Below are positions 10,230 to 23,075 of a DNA stretch of 64,000 nucleotides, piece by piece (within the stretch, counting starts at the first letter, position 1; every line of letters begins with the position of its first letter). Both the position numbers and the translations under genes were made by a program. The notes below the pieces were generated by a model that ran no database searches, was not told the origin of the DNA, and saw only the letters and a program-made list of their open reading frames with translations. The DNA is from Nephrocerus scutellatus (taxonomy: Eukaryota; Arthropoda; Insecta; Diptera; Pipunculidae): positions 101,225,908-101,289,907 of the forward strand of contig OX352763.1 in the NCBI GenBank assembly GCA_947095585.1, given 5' to 3'.

Positions 10230-12289
10230 GAATATCTACCTCGTCATAACTACGAACACACTACGATTAATAACTACACTTTTTTGGCTTTGTGCAGTTA
10301 ATTCTTAACTCTAAACGATTAATTACGAATATTTCAGGGTGCAGTTTCTTAACTGCCCTGAGGCCCGGACCAACAGTTAGCTTCGGCAGACCAATCCTGG
10401 AAACGCCGAGACTAAACTGAATTTGATTAGACCTCGATATTATATAACAGATATGAGAAAACAAACATAACTCAAAGAAGAAGGACTACACATAAGAATA
10501 GAACAGATGAAGCTAAAACCAGGGCAACGGCAAAGTCTGACGAGCAGAGTGGATGACATACAATGAAATAAATGCTCTGAAAACCGGCCACACCCAAGAT
10601 GTATGTTAGCTTGTAGTTTCTGTTCACTAATCAATTAAAACGATGTTAGTGAAGCATTATTTATGTATGCAATTGGAAAAAATGTACCGGCTTTTTCTTT
10701 AAACAGACTAATTTTTTTCCTCTAATTCCGATTGAAAAACATAGGTCCTCCACCTTCTCGATATCACCCACTCAGCTCTCACACTCGTACCACCAGACAC
10801 AATTTACACAAAAACAACACGAACGACCTTGCAAACAGATTTTCCAAAATGCGTATCCATAAAAATGTAAAGAACCATCATAATATCAGAACTAGAATAC
10901 ATAACAGCAAGAAGGACGAAAAAGAAAAACACTCGCAACTCCAACAAACCAAAACAACAACAAAAAAAACAGACAAAAACAAAACAAAAAAACCACCAAA
11001 TTAATATGCAATTCCGAAATAGGAAACTATGTTTTGCACTTTTGGAAAATTCTCTCTTTGTGCTTTGTTGTGGCATTTCTGTTTCGTTCTATTTTTATTC
11101 TAAATACCTATTTGCATATTGCATTTTTTCAATTTAAGAGAAATTTATAAAAAAAATTCCCTATTGATGTTCTCTCATTTTGTTTAGATATGGGAGAGAA
11201 AAAATGAGCACAAAAATGCTCAAAATTTTTTCCACTCCAATACTGATGGAGTGATAGTGATAGCTGCTTTCTGCTATGCCAATATGCAGATACATTTACA
11301 TATATACAAAAAGCTATGAACTTTCTTCCACGTATCTGCGTTTGTATTGCATGTATAAAATTAAAGGAAGCCTTTTCTTTGTCTCCTTTCTGCCTTTGGT
11401 ACGTTTTGAAAATGGGGCTGATGCAGCGACACAGTGCGCATGTGCCCCACCACTTTTTTATTGAAGCAAATTTGAAAGCAGTGTTTTTAGCAGAAATTTT
11501 GAGGGGAAATAAGAGATTATGCAGATCTAGTAGAAACGGTAATAGGCACATTTCAAGTTATGTACTCGTTCGTCATAAGCGATTTTTATAACAAGATAAA
11601 ATACAACAGAATAAAACAGAATAATAAGGTACAGCTTTTTTCAGAATTTCAGATTAATTGGAGCCTACAAAAAAATTTCCAACCAGATGATTGTATCTGG
11701 GATGTTCCCAGCATAACGCAAGAACGAAAAGTCAGATTTTGAAAATTCTTTACCATGCCTTTCTTAAATTGATTTTTATAACAATTGGTAAAAGTATTTG
11801 AGTTTTAACGTTTTTACATCAATAGGTTGAGGTACCTGCCATAAAAAATGAGCCCAAAAAATATATTTTATTGCTCCAACTTAGGAACATCTGATGTAAA
11901 AAAAATCATCAGTTGGGTGGTGCGCTTGTATCTTGTAGCCGTCGACAACATTTGACACTTTTTTGAGGTCAGTCAATGATGTCTGGTACCTTCTGTCAAT
12001 GATGATCTCAATTTGAGGTCTGACAAAAATTTCTTATTTTAATACTGTACGAAAGTTTTGGAATTTTTAAATTCCCCGCGTACTTTACTTTATGATTAGA
12101 ACAATCTCACGCAGGGAGCCTACATCCTACAACTGAATTTTTGTTTCACTTTGTATTTATTTTTATTTTTAAAAATATATCTACGAGTAGTTTTTAAAGA
12201 GGTTTTGGGATTAATTAGTGCCATATAAAAAAGTTAATAAAAAAAACTTAATTAAAAAAAAATTAAATCTTTTCATGTAAATTCTCTAA
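10230..12289. other. Non-coding DNA
   Basis: A/T-rich with long A- and T-runs. Open frames at 10732-11004 (Lys/Asn/Thr-rich) and 11129-11591 are low-complexity or lack any family signature. Nothing else could be supported. Confidence 0.5.
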
Positions 12290-13124
12290 TCTATATATAT
12301 AAAAGTGAAACTTTGTATGTGTGTGTGTATGTCCGGTATAGACTGCCAAACCCTTCAACCGATCGCGTTCTAACTTTGCATATGGGTTTTCTACCATAAA
12401 AGGCACTTAATAGGCATATTTTGAAAGTGGTCAGACTCTGAGGTCAAGGGGTCACCATACGATTTTTTTTATTGTTTTTACAAATTGTATGTTTTTATGA
12501 ATCTATCGCGTTCAAACTTTGCATAGGGGGTGTATATCATAATGAACACATAATGGGCATATTTTGAAAGTGGTCAGACTTCTGAGTCAAAGAATCTCCT
12601 AAGAATTTTTTTATTGTTTCTACAAATTGCATGTTTTTATGAACCAATCGCGTTCAAACTTATTCTATAGTTTTCTGGGCCGGTGAGGTGGTCAGTTGGT
12701 GGGTTAGTTAGTTGGTGTGAGTTCAGTGGGTGGGGTTATTCTGTGAATGGGTGGTCATCTGAGGTCAGAGGTCCGTGGGCTGGCGGTCAGATGGCGGTGG
12801 GTCAGTGGGCGGTGGTCAGTGGGCGGGGTCAGTGGGCGGGGGTCAGTGGGCGGGGGTCAGTGGGCGGGTGTTAACTTGGTGGGGGTCAGTGGGATGGGGC
12901 AGCAGGGAAACGACGGGTATTTCCGCTAGATTGGCAGGTATGGGAAAGTTATAGGTATAGATGGAAGGGGAGAAAGTAAAATTTTAGCATGACATTTACA
13001 AACGTATTTTTAAAAAAATGTCAACGAAAATTATTGGCTGGTGAGGGAATGTTATAGGCTATAGTACTCCCGGCACCCGGGGGGTTCATGTGTGCGGGTA
13101 GAAAAGCGCCCGGGAACAGCTAGT
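12290..13124 (+). mobile_element. Helentron/DINE-like non-autonomous element
   Basis: The start, TCTATATATATAAAAGTG (TC of 12286 onward), and the end, CGCCCGGGAACAGCTAG (to 13123), have the form I know for Helentron-associated (DINE-1-like) elements of insects. Inside are two to three imperfect ~180-bp units (AATCGCGTTCAAACTT and GGGCATATTTTGAAAGTGGT recur at about 12362-12440, 12506-12575 and 12647), followed by a GC-rich minisatellite built on GGTCAGTGGGCG (about 12680-12900). No Rep/helicase is present, so it would depend on another element. Family placement rests on end similarity from memory and is an inference. Confidence 0.65.
12680..12900 (+). repeat. GC-rich minisatellite (GGTCAGTGGGCG)n
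   Basis: About a dozen imperfect copies of a GGTCAGTGGGCGG-type unit, inside the Helentron-like element. Strong G/C strand asymmetry (G-rich top strand). A related short tract lies at 2560-2640. Confidence 0.8.
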
Positions 13125-13139
13125 AGGATTTTTGAACCG

Positions 13140-14185
13140 GGTTAATTTGGAAAATATTAATATAAGAGCCCCTTCACTTTGCAATTTTTACAAAAACTGT
13201 TTTCACCAAAGATACGCATGTGTAAAAAATTTGTATGGGAGCCCCCGACCTTGGGGACCGATCACTTCCAAATTTCAAACTGTTTAAAATTTGAAGAAAT
13301 TGGGTTAATTCTTAAAAAATTTATATGAGCAGACCTCGGGCCTCAGGCCCCGATCACTCCAAAAATTTTACAAAAAAGTTTTGTCCATCAGTGATACACA
13401 TATGTTTAAAATTTGAAGAAAATCGGGCTTATTCTTAAAAATACGGGCAGACCTCGGGCCCAAACTCACTCAAAAACATTAACAAAAAGTTTTGTCCATC
13501 AGGCTTATTCTTAAAAATACGGGCAGACCTCGGGCCCAGGGCCCAAACTCACTCAAAAACATTAACAAAAAGTTTTGTCCATCAGTGATACACATGTGTT
13601 AAAATTTAAAGAAAATCGTGCTAATTTTTAAAAAAATTTATATGGGCACCCCTCGGGCTTCACAGGCCTTTACAGGGGATCACTCTAAAAATTTTACAAA
13701 AAAGTTTTGTCCATCAGTGATACACATGTGTTTAATATTTAAAGAAAATCGGGTTATTTTTAAAAAAAAAAAAATAGATGGGCCCTCCTCGGGCGTTAAG
13801 GCCCTATCAATCCAAAAAAATTAAAAAAAGTTTTGTCCATCAGTGATATACATGTGTTTAATATTTGAAGAAAATCGGGTCAATTTTTTAAAAAAAAATT
13901 GTATGGTCACCGTTTGAAACTCACGGGCCGGGTCACTCCAAAAAATTTACAAAAATCTATCAGAGGTACACATGTGTTTAAAGTTTGAAGAAAATCGGGT
14001 TAATTTCTAAAAAATTATATGGTCAAATGGCTCGGCCCTGAGGCCATTGTTACCGAAAATGCACATATGTGCAAAATTTCAATAAAATCGGGCTTTGAAA
14101 AGTTTGTTAAAAATTGATCACAAGATCTGACCAGCCGGCCAGCCATCGGGCACGCGAAGTTAATATAGAGAATTTAAAAATATAT
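13140..14185 (+). repeat. Dispersed family R-B, copy 2 (about eight tandem units)
   Basis: Units of about 85-125 bp repeat CCTCGGGC..., GATCACTCCAAAAATTTTAC, AAAAGTTTTGTCCATCAGTG and ATACACATGTGTTTAA, with GAAGAAAATCGGG at the unit join. They are the reverse complement of the 7.2-7.76 kb units. The right flank, ATTGATCACAAGATCTGACC (about 14112) then AGCC.GCCAGCC, recurs inverted at about 20612-20650. The copies are heavily diverged. Confidence 0.7.
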
Positions 14186-14216
14186 TTCCTTCAAAAAATG
14201 GACCAATCGAGCCACG

Positions 14217-14370
14217 GTCGACATTTTCCGGATTTACCTATAACCGTATATTCTGAGTCAGAAAAAGCAAAAAATCTCTGTCTGTCTGTGTCTGTCTACA
14301 GCCAAGACGGCTGAACTGATGTTGATGAAAATATTTAAGATTTTTACATTTTTGGGAGGACCCAGTTAAT
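14217..14370 (-). repeat. Dispersed repeat family R-A, copy 2 (inverted)
   Basis: GTCTGTCTACAGCCAAGACG (then GCTGAACTGATG) and the surrounding 150 bp are the reverse complement of about 15535-15690, so the two copies could pair as a fold-back of about 1.3 kb. Confidence 0.6.
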
Positions 14371-15219
14371 TTTTTTGTTTTGCAATTATCTCAAAAAGTA
14401 TAGCACTTATGGTAAATCTGTTAAGTGCAAAAGAAATTGCGCAGACCTTGAAAACCGTCATCTTGTTGGGGACATCCTAAGTTTTCACTTTTTTGCTGTG
14501 TTTTGAAGAAGGTTTGGGGGTAATTGGTACCGATTAAAAAGTAAAACGGGTAAGTATGAAACTGGACCAATCTATCCACCCTTGCCAGTCGTAGAGTACA
14601 AAACGGAATCTTCCATAAAGATCCAAGAAAGGTAGCAATAAAATGCATTTTTTCCTTAGAAAAGTAGCGAAAAATGAATTTCTTCCAAACCTTATAAGAT
14701 TTGTCATTTTTGTCGATGCTTCATTTATCTATACTAATATGTATTATAAAAAGGTAATGTTGGTTTGTGCGTAGGAGGTAATCTTCAAAACTACTGGACC
14801 TTTTTTTAAGTAATTTCACTAATATTTAGAATGGACTTTCAGGGCGAGCATAGGCTGTTTAAATAAAAGGCCCTTCGTGGCGACCAATTTTGTAACTGAA
14901 TAACTAAAGTCGACGAAAAACTATCTGTCATCGCAATGACTGTGTGCTGCACTGTTACTCAAAAACTAGACAGCTGATTGAGCTGAAACTTTTTCCCATC
15001 GATTGCCGAAGGGTAGCAAAGTTACAGTGTCGGTTACAAATCTTTACAAATAAAACTCAAAATCAAACAATAGCCCGGGTACAGTTTGCAAATAGAACGT
15101 CAAGCCAAAACCACGAGAGAGAAATCTTATCTCCACCATGCAAATCCAAAGAGTTATTAAACTTTCTCTGGTACCGGAAATTACACAATTACCTTTTTTG
15201 GCGCGACAAAAGCGGGATA
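14371..15219. other. Non-coding DNA with repeat fragments
   Basis: About 14500-14540 (GAAGAAGGTTTGGGGGTAAT then TGGTACC) matches, inverted, a segment near 31995-32035, so it is a dispersed repeat. About 14728-14800 (TATACTAATATGTATTATAA followed by ACTACTGGACC) resembles the start of another non-autonomous Helitron/Helentron-type element, but I cannot define its end. No gene. Confidence 0.4.
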
Positions 15220-16100
15220 TCAAAATGGTCTCCTGCCATTGAGCCGCCTACAAAATTTCAGCCCTCCAGGTCGTGCTACAGTTGGTTAAAAAAGACCTCA
15301 AACGAGAAAATTGCGACATTTCAAAACATCACACGTGCCACGCGTCATATGTGCAATATAAAAAATTGAGGTGTGGGCACAACACGACTTTCTTTTACGG
15401 ACGGGTCCAGAATCTTCAGTGAATGTATATTAAATTGTTTTTTCCATTTATTTTTTATTTTTATTTTTTTTTGCATTTTCTCATAGTATTTTACTACTAC
15501 GACTACCACTTCCGTTTGGCCGAATTCCGCCAACTGGGCCCTCCCAATTTATGTAAAAAGCTTAAATATGAATTTTCGTCTCAATCGATTCAGCCGTCTG
15601 GGCTGTAGAGTGGACACAGAGCCACAGACACACAGACTTTTTTTTCTGACTTAGGAGATACGGTAATGGGTAAATCTGCAAAAATCCCGAGTTCGAAAAT
15701 TTTCATGATTACTATTCTAACTTTTACTACTAGTAAAAGAAAGTTAAAATGGTATTTTTGACTTAGATACTCACAAAACTTCACCTCTCTTGGTCGTGTG
15801 GAAGGTGTTTAAAAAAGACCTAAAAGACGAAAAAAAAAATTTAAATCCATCACACGCGTTTCGGAACATAAATAATTCTATTTTGGACTAAGGCACTCAC
15901 AAAATTTCAGTTCTCTAGTTCGTGTGGAAATTGGTTAAAAAAGAAGTTGAAAAAAAAAACTGCAACGCATAACCCGCGCCACACGCGACACTCGTATACT
16001 CGGAATATAAACAAATGCTATTTTGGACTTACGACACTCAAAATTTCAGCTCTGTAGGTCGTGTGAAACGTGGTTAAAAAGGACCTGAAAGTGGTCGAAA
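15220..16100 (+). repeat. Interrupted ~130-bp tandem repeat with family R-A copy 3 inside
   Basis: Four units recur with CACAAAATTTCAG, CGTGTGGAAA, TGGTTAAAAAAGACCT and ACACGCG-type blocks (starting about 15225, 15755, 15885, 16015). Between the first and second unit (about 15366-15735) lies a copy of dispersed family R-A (GAGGTGTGGGCACAACACG; also 720-1030), which either inserted into the array or is part of its larger unit. Confidence 0.55.
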
Positions 16101-18124
16101 ATACAGACAAAAAGTGGTCAAGTTAAATGGAAGTTTTTTAAAATACCCATCCAATATTTCCACGATTTGATATTTTTAAGTTCTTCAATCATCAACCCAA
16201 ACAAGCAGGAAGTCATAAAATGAAACAAGAAACTTCATTTTCTTTAAAATAAACCAAAGCGAAAGCATTTATGTGCATTTGCCTTTCTTTACATTATGAT
16301 GCCTTTTATCTCATTTGAGTATTTTTCTTATTTTGTTTACATTTCCACCTTGGAAACACACAATTCACAATAAGGAAATCTATAGAACAGAATTACGCAG
16401 CATACAGCCTACTCCCTTCTGAATTGCATACTCACCACGAGCAGCAACATGAGAGAGACCAAACAAACAAACCGTGTGAAAGAAGAAACAGAAAACCTCT
16501 ACTCGTCCGTATCAACGAGTATTCGAATAACACAAACGAAAAAAACACATGTCATTTTGCCATCCAAATGACCAGAAAAGAAAAATCGAAAAACAAAAAA
16601 AAATAGCCATTCACCAATCCAAGTAAATTTGTGAATTGTGGGGTTATGTTTACTTTATCTTCGTTTCTTTTTAATTCTTCGCTGTTTAGTTCATAACTAA
16701 TTTTTTCAGTTAATTACTTTCTGTTTTTCTTCTTAAATAATTATCGATTTAGTGCAAAATGTTTATCAAAATTAGTTGGCGACGCTGTCAGAAAAATAAA
16801 GAATTCAGGGAAACCATAGCAACACACGAAAAAAATGCAAAGATATTCAAGTTGGTAATATTCTTGCGACAAAGCCAGTCTCGTGAGCAAAAAAAAGACA
16901 AGATAAGACATTTCCTTTTTCAAATTTCGGCAATATACAAATAACATTTCCATTTAGGAAACGAAATAAGATTATGAAAAACTATTTTACCATTTTTTTG
17001 CTGATTTCTTGATATTAGTATTCACCAATTGTTGGTATCTTAATCCAGAGTTTCGTACTTAATGCTGAGAGTTGAAGCTGTCAAATAAATTGCACAAAAT
17101 TCCACTGTGATAAAAACGCAAATTGACCTCTGCTCTGTTCAAGCTTTTTCGTCAAGACGGAGTTTTTTTTATTTAGCTAATATATTTCCTTTCTTTAGAG
17201 TATTTTCACAATCGCCCTTTGCTAACGAAATGATAAATGAATTCTTAATAGAATTCGTTAAAAATCGGCCGATTAATGACGTTAATGGAAATTTTCTTAG
17301 TATGCGTAAAGCAATCTCAAAACAGCACAAATAAACCGACGGATGAAAATTTTTCACAATTATTTACTTTACTCTTATTGTGTAAGTTACCACCACAGGA
17401 CTTTTTTTGGCTTATTTTTAGAGCTGAAAACTTTTTAACCACAAATGGAGAATGGACAACTCGCTTCTTAGCACCCTTCTCCTTTGTGAACAATCACTCT
17501 GTAGCTATAACTACCGACACAACGAGAATACTTTACCGTACCAAACCGACGCGACCACAGTTCAACAACAAAATGAAAATGAAAAAATGATTGCCAAACA
17601 CCACACGGTAGCGCAAAATGCTTCCTCTCACTTTGCAATACGTCATGCTCATGATTTCATTTTTTTTATGTTATGGAGTGTGTGTGCATTTAAACTCAAT
17701 TCTGAGCTTTTTTCGTCACTACTCAAATGTTTATGCTACTGCCGTGTTTCTCTTTCCTTTTTTGTTTTTATTTTTCTCCTTAACCATTTTTACACATCAG
17801 AGATTTTTGTATTCTATATGTGGTTCTGGTTATATTGAGTTGTAGTTTCAATTAGTTGGTTGGTTCTTGGTTCTTGGTTGGCTTGGTAGTTTGAAATTCG
17901 TAGCTTGGGATGGCTATTCTCTTGGAAATTAATAATTGTTCTCTTTAATTATTCTCTCTTTGAAAAAAAAAATAATATAATTGCAGGGAAAAGTATTTCG
18001 GATTATATTCTTTTCATTTTAAATAAGTACAGCGTTGCCATTTTGTCTGATTTTCACTTTATTTTCTGACGCGATCAAATTGTCGAATCGCTAAGCTAAT
18101 GTCCTAATCTGTCTAATCTATCTA
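16101..18124. other. Non-coding DNA
   Basis: A/T-rich. Several short frames exist (for example 17276-17590, 17452-17838) but they overlap one another in different frames and show no family motifs. Nothing supported. Confidence 0.5.
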
Positions 18125-19787
18125 ATCATGTGCTCGGGGCTAGGTTTCTAGTCAGCAAAAGAATGAAACCCATCGTTATCGGCTTTAAAGCAATAAATGA
18201 ACAGCTATGGACCCTTCGCGTGCGGGGCAGAATTAAAAACATAAGCCTCATAAACGTTCACACACATGAGGATTCCCCAGATAATGAAAAAGAAGAATTA
18301 TTTGAATCAGTCGAACGGGAACTCCTTGCCTGCCCTCAGTATGTGGTAAAAATCTTTCTGGGGTATATGAATGCTAAAATAGGTAGGGAGCCAGTATTCA
18401 GGCAGTACATTGTCACCCATAGCTTACACGAGAACGCTTATGACAATTGAAGAGTCAAAGAGATGGCGGCAAGCAAAAATTTGGTCGTTGCGAGTACAAG
18501 GTTTGCAAATAAAAATATCCACAAAGCCACCTGAGTATCTCCTGATGGAGTCACTCGCAACTGGATGGACCACGTATTGATAGGCCGCCGCCACAGCTCG
18601 AACCTTATGACGGTACGAACGTACCGAGGTGCCAACGTCGACTTGGACCACTATCTTGTCGGTGTGGTTCTCCGAGCGCGGATTGCATCATCAAGAAAGA
18701 CAACATCCGCAAATCACACCGCACATCGCACCGAAGAGACCAGAAACAACTACGGTCAAGCGATAGACTCGCCCTAAATGCAGGGAGAGTAAGTCCTGGG
18801 ACTGTGATGCCGGGCGTAGAAGAGATAGTAAGCTAGCGAATGAACGGAAGAATGTTGCGTACCGAGCAATGCAACAATCTCATAGAAAGCGGGGACGCGA
18901 AGATTGATATAAAAAGCTCAGAAGATATGAAAAAACAGTTTACCGGCGAAAGAAAGCAGCCTGGGAGAAGATTCTCGTCCTTGAACTAGAACAGAACATA
19001 AAGCGAGGACTGCACTAGGAGCGGAAGTTCTACCAAAGAGTTCGCGGTATGACGCAATATACACCGCGTTGCACATACTACAAAGACAAAGAGGGTAATC
19101 TGTCGCCGACCTCAAAGGCTTCTTAGATCACTTTCATAAGTTGCTTAATGGCCAGCTAACTGAGGAATTGCAGGCTCCACCCATGACCGAAGACCACACT
19201 ATGCTGCCGCCACCAAGCATAGACGAAGATAGCAGAGCGATAAATGGGCTCAAAAATAATAAGCCCTTGGGATCAGATAGTATCCCAGCGGAGCTGATTA
19301 AAACAGGAAGTCCCGCAATACACCAAGTAATTCATGGAATAATAGTGCAAGTACAGGAGGAAGAAGCGATGCCAGAAGACTGGCGAAGAAGCATCCTGTG
19401 CCTCATACATAAGAAAGGAGAAATCACAACATGCAGCAATTGTCGTGGTACAACGTTGTTTAGTACCGCGTATAAGATTTTCTCCTCTATCCTTCAAGAC
19501 AGGATAGCCCCATACGCCAAAGTCATTATCCATACCAGTTTGGCTTCAGCCCAGGCAAATCAACAACTGATTAGATTTACACCCTTAGGCAGGTGATGGA
19601 AAAATGTCTAGAGTTTCAAAACTCACTACATCATATTTTTATAGACTTTAAAGCCTCCTATGATAGCATAGCCAGACTAGAACTTTATAAAGCCATGAGA
19701 AAATTCGGCATCCGAAATAGACTGACACGACTATGTAGGGTGATCATGACCTATTTTTTGAGCCAACAAGCCAATGAACAATTTTAA
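18125..19787 (+). pseudogene. LINE with endonuclease and partial reverse transcriptase, broken
   Basis: The first part (18130-18450) is the middle of an AP-like endonuclease: ISLINVHTHEDSPDNEKEEL, then a degraded GDFNAKIG box that reads LGYMNAKIG. The next frame (about 18540-18670) has the endonuclease C-terminal motifs WMDHVLIGRR and a degraded SDH box (VDLDHYLVG). The RT follows: GLKNNKPLGSDSIPAELI and MPEDWRRSILCLIHKKG (about 19240-19415), and motif A as IFIDFKASYDSI (about 19635-19670), which keeps its Asp. The sequence ends before the YADD motif, so it is 3'-truncated. Frameshifts and stops lie between the blocks. It is not the same copy or subfamily as 4552-6528, but both could come from RTE-like lineages (inference). 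Confidence 0.85.
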
Positions 19788-20549
19788 AGCAATTTCCTGC
19801 TATGTGACTTACTTTTTACAATCGTCAATGGTTGTCAGCATGTCAGCGACTGAGAGAAGAAAAAGTGTTTTCATAAGGCCGTAGAATGGTGACTTTTGCT
19901 TTTATGTTTTTGTAGAAGGGCTTACTAATGTCGTTTTTTTGTTTTAGAAATCTGTGCTCGAGCATGTTGTATGTGTTGTTGTTGTAGTTAATGAAAATAG
20001 AGGTAAATCTCCACAAATATCAAGATCAGTTAGAGGGGAAATCCGATCTACCGTAGATTGGTTTTTTAGAAAAAACTAACGAACAGCAAAAAAATCAATC
20101 CGCTTCAGATTTAAAAAAAGACGACATAAGTTCTTACAATAATTCCTTCTTTTGTCACGCTTCTACTTTTTTTTTTTAAATTTTCGTTTAAGGATTTTTG
20201 CTAGCTTTCAATCACGAGCTGCGTGTAGTCGATTATTAAAAGTTATCAAATTCGGCTACTACAAGTATCAATTGTGCTCGCGCCTTTCGATATGTATGCA
20301 TTTTAATATTTGACAGCTCGTGACCCAGCGACCATCCAATCTGTTCAGGTAGTTTGGCTAAACGATCGAACTACTTCCATCTTATTTATTTTTAATAATT
20401 ACCTACTCTTGCTGATACTTAATTGCTTTATGTTTTGTTTATGTTCTTGTTCTACACTCACAATTTAATTATAATTTATGAATTATGAGTCGCCATTGTT
20501 TTTTAAGAGGTTGTGAGAAGTCTATGCCTGCGCCTGGGGTTGTAATTTA
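19788..20549. other. Non-coding DNA
   Basis: No gene, RNA or repeat seen apart from homopolymer runs and a GTTGTTGTTGTAG stretch near 19976. Confidence 0.45.
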
Positions 20550-20900
20550 ATTCATTTCTTTTTAAATTCTCTAAATTAACAATTAACTGCGCGTGCCCGT
20601 GGTTGGCGGACTGGCTGGCTGGCTGGTCAGATCTTGTGATCAATTTTTGACCACGCACACCGTGTATATTTCTGGAGACAATACTTTCTTTTAAAATTTG
20701 TGAGTGATAGGGCTGCGGAGTCGGGGGGGTTGCCATACAACTATAATGACTGTATCCTGTGTGCGTTGTGCGCTGTGGGCAGCGCTGCTTGCTTTACGAT
20801 TGGGGTTGTTTTGTTGTTGGGTTGCAGTGCTTCGTATGTGTTGAAATATTTCAGCGTTTATAGTGGAATTCAGTATACTTTTGGTTATTAGAGAATTTAC
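20550..20900 (-). repeat. Dispersed family R-B, copy 3 (short form)
   Basis: Carries both outer modules of the family without the tandem core: GGCTGGTCAGATCTTGTGAT (20619 on; inverted at 14112) and ATAATGACTGTATCCTGTGT to AGTATACTTTTGGTTATT (20743-20889; also 7774-7902). It shows that the internal array number varies between family members. Confidence 0.65.
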
Positions 20901-21415
20901 GAAAAATTTTATGGGTTTTTTTCGTTTCTAAATTCGTTCACCATTTTTTAATACTCGTTCAGTGTCTGTTTCTACTAAAAATTGTTATTCATAATTGAAA
21001 AACAATATTTTCCATTTCAAATTAGTCAATATATACTGGATTAGGGTTCCTAAATAGATTTACATGCACCATGCATTCCTAAGATCATTTTTAAGTTTGA
21101 CTTTTGAGTTTCGACGGCATGAAACAATAAACAAAGCCTAAAATATTAGCTATGGCTCTACATATTCAATGTTTCCCATAGGTGTAAAAAGGATTGTTGC
21201 TTCCTTTTCTCTCCAATTGCAAGTTTCCAATGAAAAAAATGCTAAAGATGAGCAATTTTAGTACATGTATTGGCGGCTGTTAGTAATTCGTGGGAATTTA
21301 TATCAAATATAGAAATTTTGGTACACACGCGATCCTGGAATTTACAATAAAAAAGCAAAGTTATTCGTTTCAGAATCAAAAATATGCTGCTTTTATATCA
21401 CAGCTAGACTAGCGT

Positions 21416-22401
21416 TGTAGCTTTCAAAACGTAGCAATACATAATTTTTAGTGCTTTGTTAGCAAGATTGACCATGACACGTTTATACTGTTGCTACAAC
21501 TGTCAGTTGCCTGTAGTACTGTTAATTTAGTTGTTGTATAAACGCAGCAATACAAGATTTTCCAACGTCAAAATTAAGTATACCTAAGTACCCGTTGGCG
21601 TGTAGTAGTCGCTGCAGAAAGCGAATGCTGTAACATCAACACGATTTTTGAAAGTTAAACTAGATATTGCAAATATCACAGTATATTGGCGTGCTCTCAA
21701 AATGGAAAAACTTAATAATATATGGATTTCCAACAAAACGAGCAAACAATTTTTTTTATCAAAACCGAAATCCATACAATCTTCTTAAGTAAGTTTAAGT
21801 TTTTCCATTGTGAGAGCGGCATTATTTATATTTATCTATAAAAAATTTGTGATTTTAGTGTGAGGTAGAGGCAGGCAATAAACAACCGCACTCACTTGAT
21901 TTCTTTCACTCACTTGTAGCTTTCAAAACGTAGCAATACATAATTTTTAGTGCTTTGTTAGCAAGATGGACCATGACACGTTTATACTGTTGCTACAACT
22001 GTCAGTTGCCTGTAGTACTGTTAATTTAGTTGTTGTATAAACGCAGCAATACAAGATTTTCCAACGTCAAAATTAAGTATACCTAAGTACCCGTTGGCGT
22101 GTAGTAGTCGCTGCAGAAAGCGATGCTGTAACATCAACACGATTTTTGAAAGTTAAACTAGATATTGCAAATATCACAGTATATTGGCGTGCTCTCAAAA
22201 TGGAAAAACTTAATAATATATGGATTTCCAACAAAACGAGCAAACAATTTTTTTTATCAAAACCGAAATCCATACAATCTTCTTAAGTATTAAGTTTTTC
22301 CATTGTGAGAGCGGCATTATTTATATTTATCTATAAAAAATTTGTGATTTTAGTGTGAGGTAGAGGCAGGCAATAAACAACCGCACTCACTTGATTTCTT
22401 G
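21416..22401 (+). repeat. Recent ~490-bp tandem duplication
   Basis: Two nearly identical copies, about 21416-21905 and 21914-22401, each beginning TGTAGCTTTCAAAACGTAGC and ending CACTCACTTGATTTCTT. I noticed only three differences (GATTGACC/GATGGACC, GCGAATG/GCGATG and a small indel near 21790/22286). The near identity means the event is young. Not coding. Confidence 0.85.
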
Positions 22402-23075
22402 TTATATAATTGATTTTTTGACGCACAGATTAATTTTACGTTCAGAATATAAAGAGTAATTAAAAATATGTTTGCTGTATTCCATTAAGGCTTCACGAGG
22501 CCTACAAAGTAGTTGTGAGCAGATGATAAAAGGAATTCGGCTTTTAATTTCAAAATAGTAGCTACTCAAAAGATAGTTCTACGAGGAGACAGAAGTTGTC
22601 ACGAGCTGTTGACCATATATAATGGAATACAGCAATTAAAAACGGGCATCATCGAAAAAAGATGACAGCATTTAATCAACGATAAAAGCTTACAGCATTT
22701 TGTAAATATGATTTTAATTATCGAAATCATAACCTGAAAAATTGTTTATTAAATTTTATTATTTTTAAAAAAGATGGTTGCAGCCGATTATAGAAAAATA
22801 TTTAACGTTAACACGGTTAATTATGTACAAAACTCATCATCTTTCTTCTTTTCGCTTTTTTTTTAAAGGCTAATATTAAGGCTAATGCTCGATGGGTTAA
22901 ACTTTCGATTTTCGAATACAGTACTCAATGGCTTTATTATGACAGTGGAGTAACTTAGTACTAAATTTAGTTTAGTCAGCTTAGTTCGAACTTCAGCCCG
23001 TTGTAAGGCCAGTTTTAAGTCTTCTATATTTCCAGGATGTAGACTTTACGAGAAAAGTACGTTTTTGGCGATTCT
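22402..23075. other. Non-coding DNA
   Basis: No supported feature; A/T-rich. Confidence 0.45.

Noticed and set aside
10732..11004. 90-codon basic ORF as a gene
   Set aside because: Low-complexity Lys/Asn/Thr sequence from A-rich DNA; the start would be TTG.
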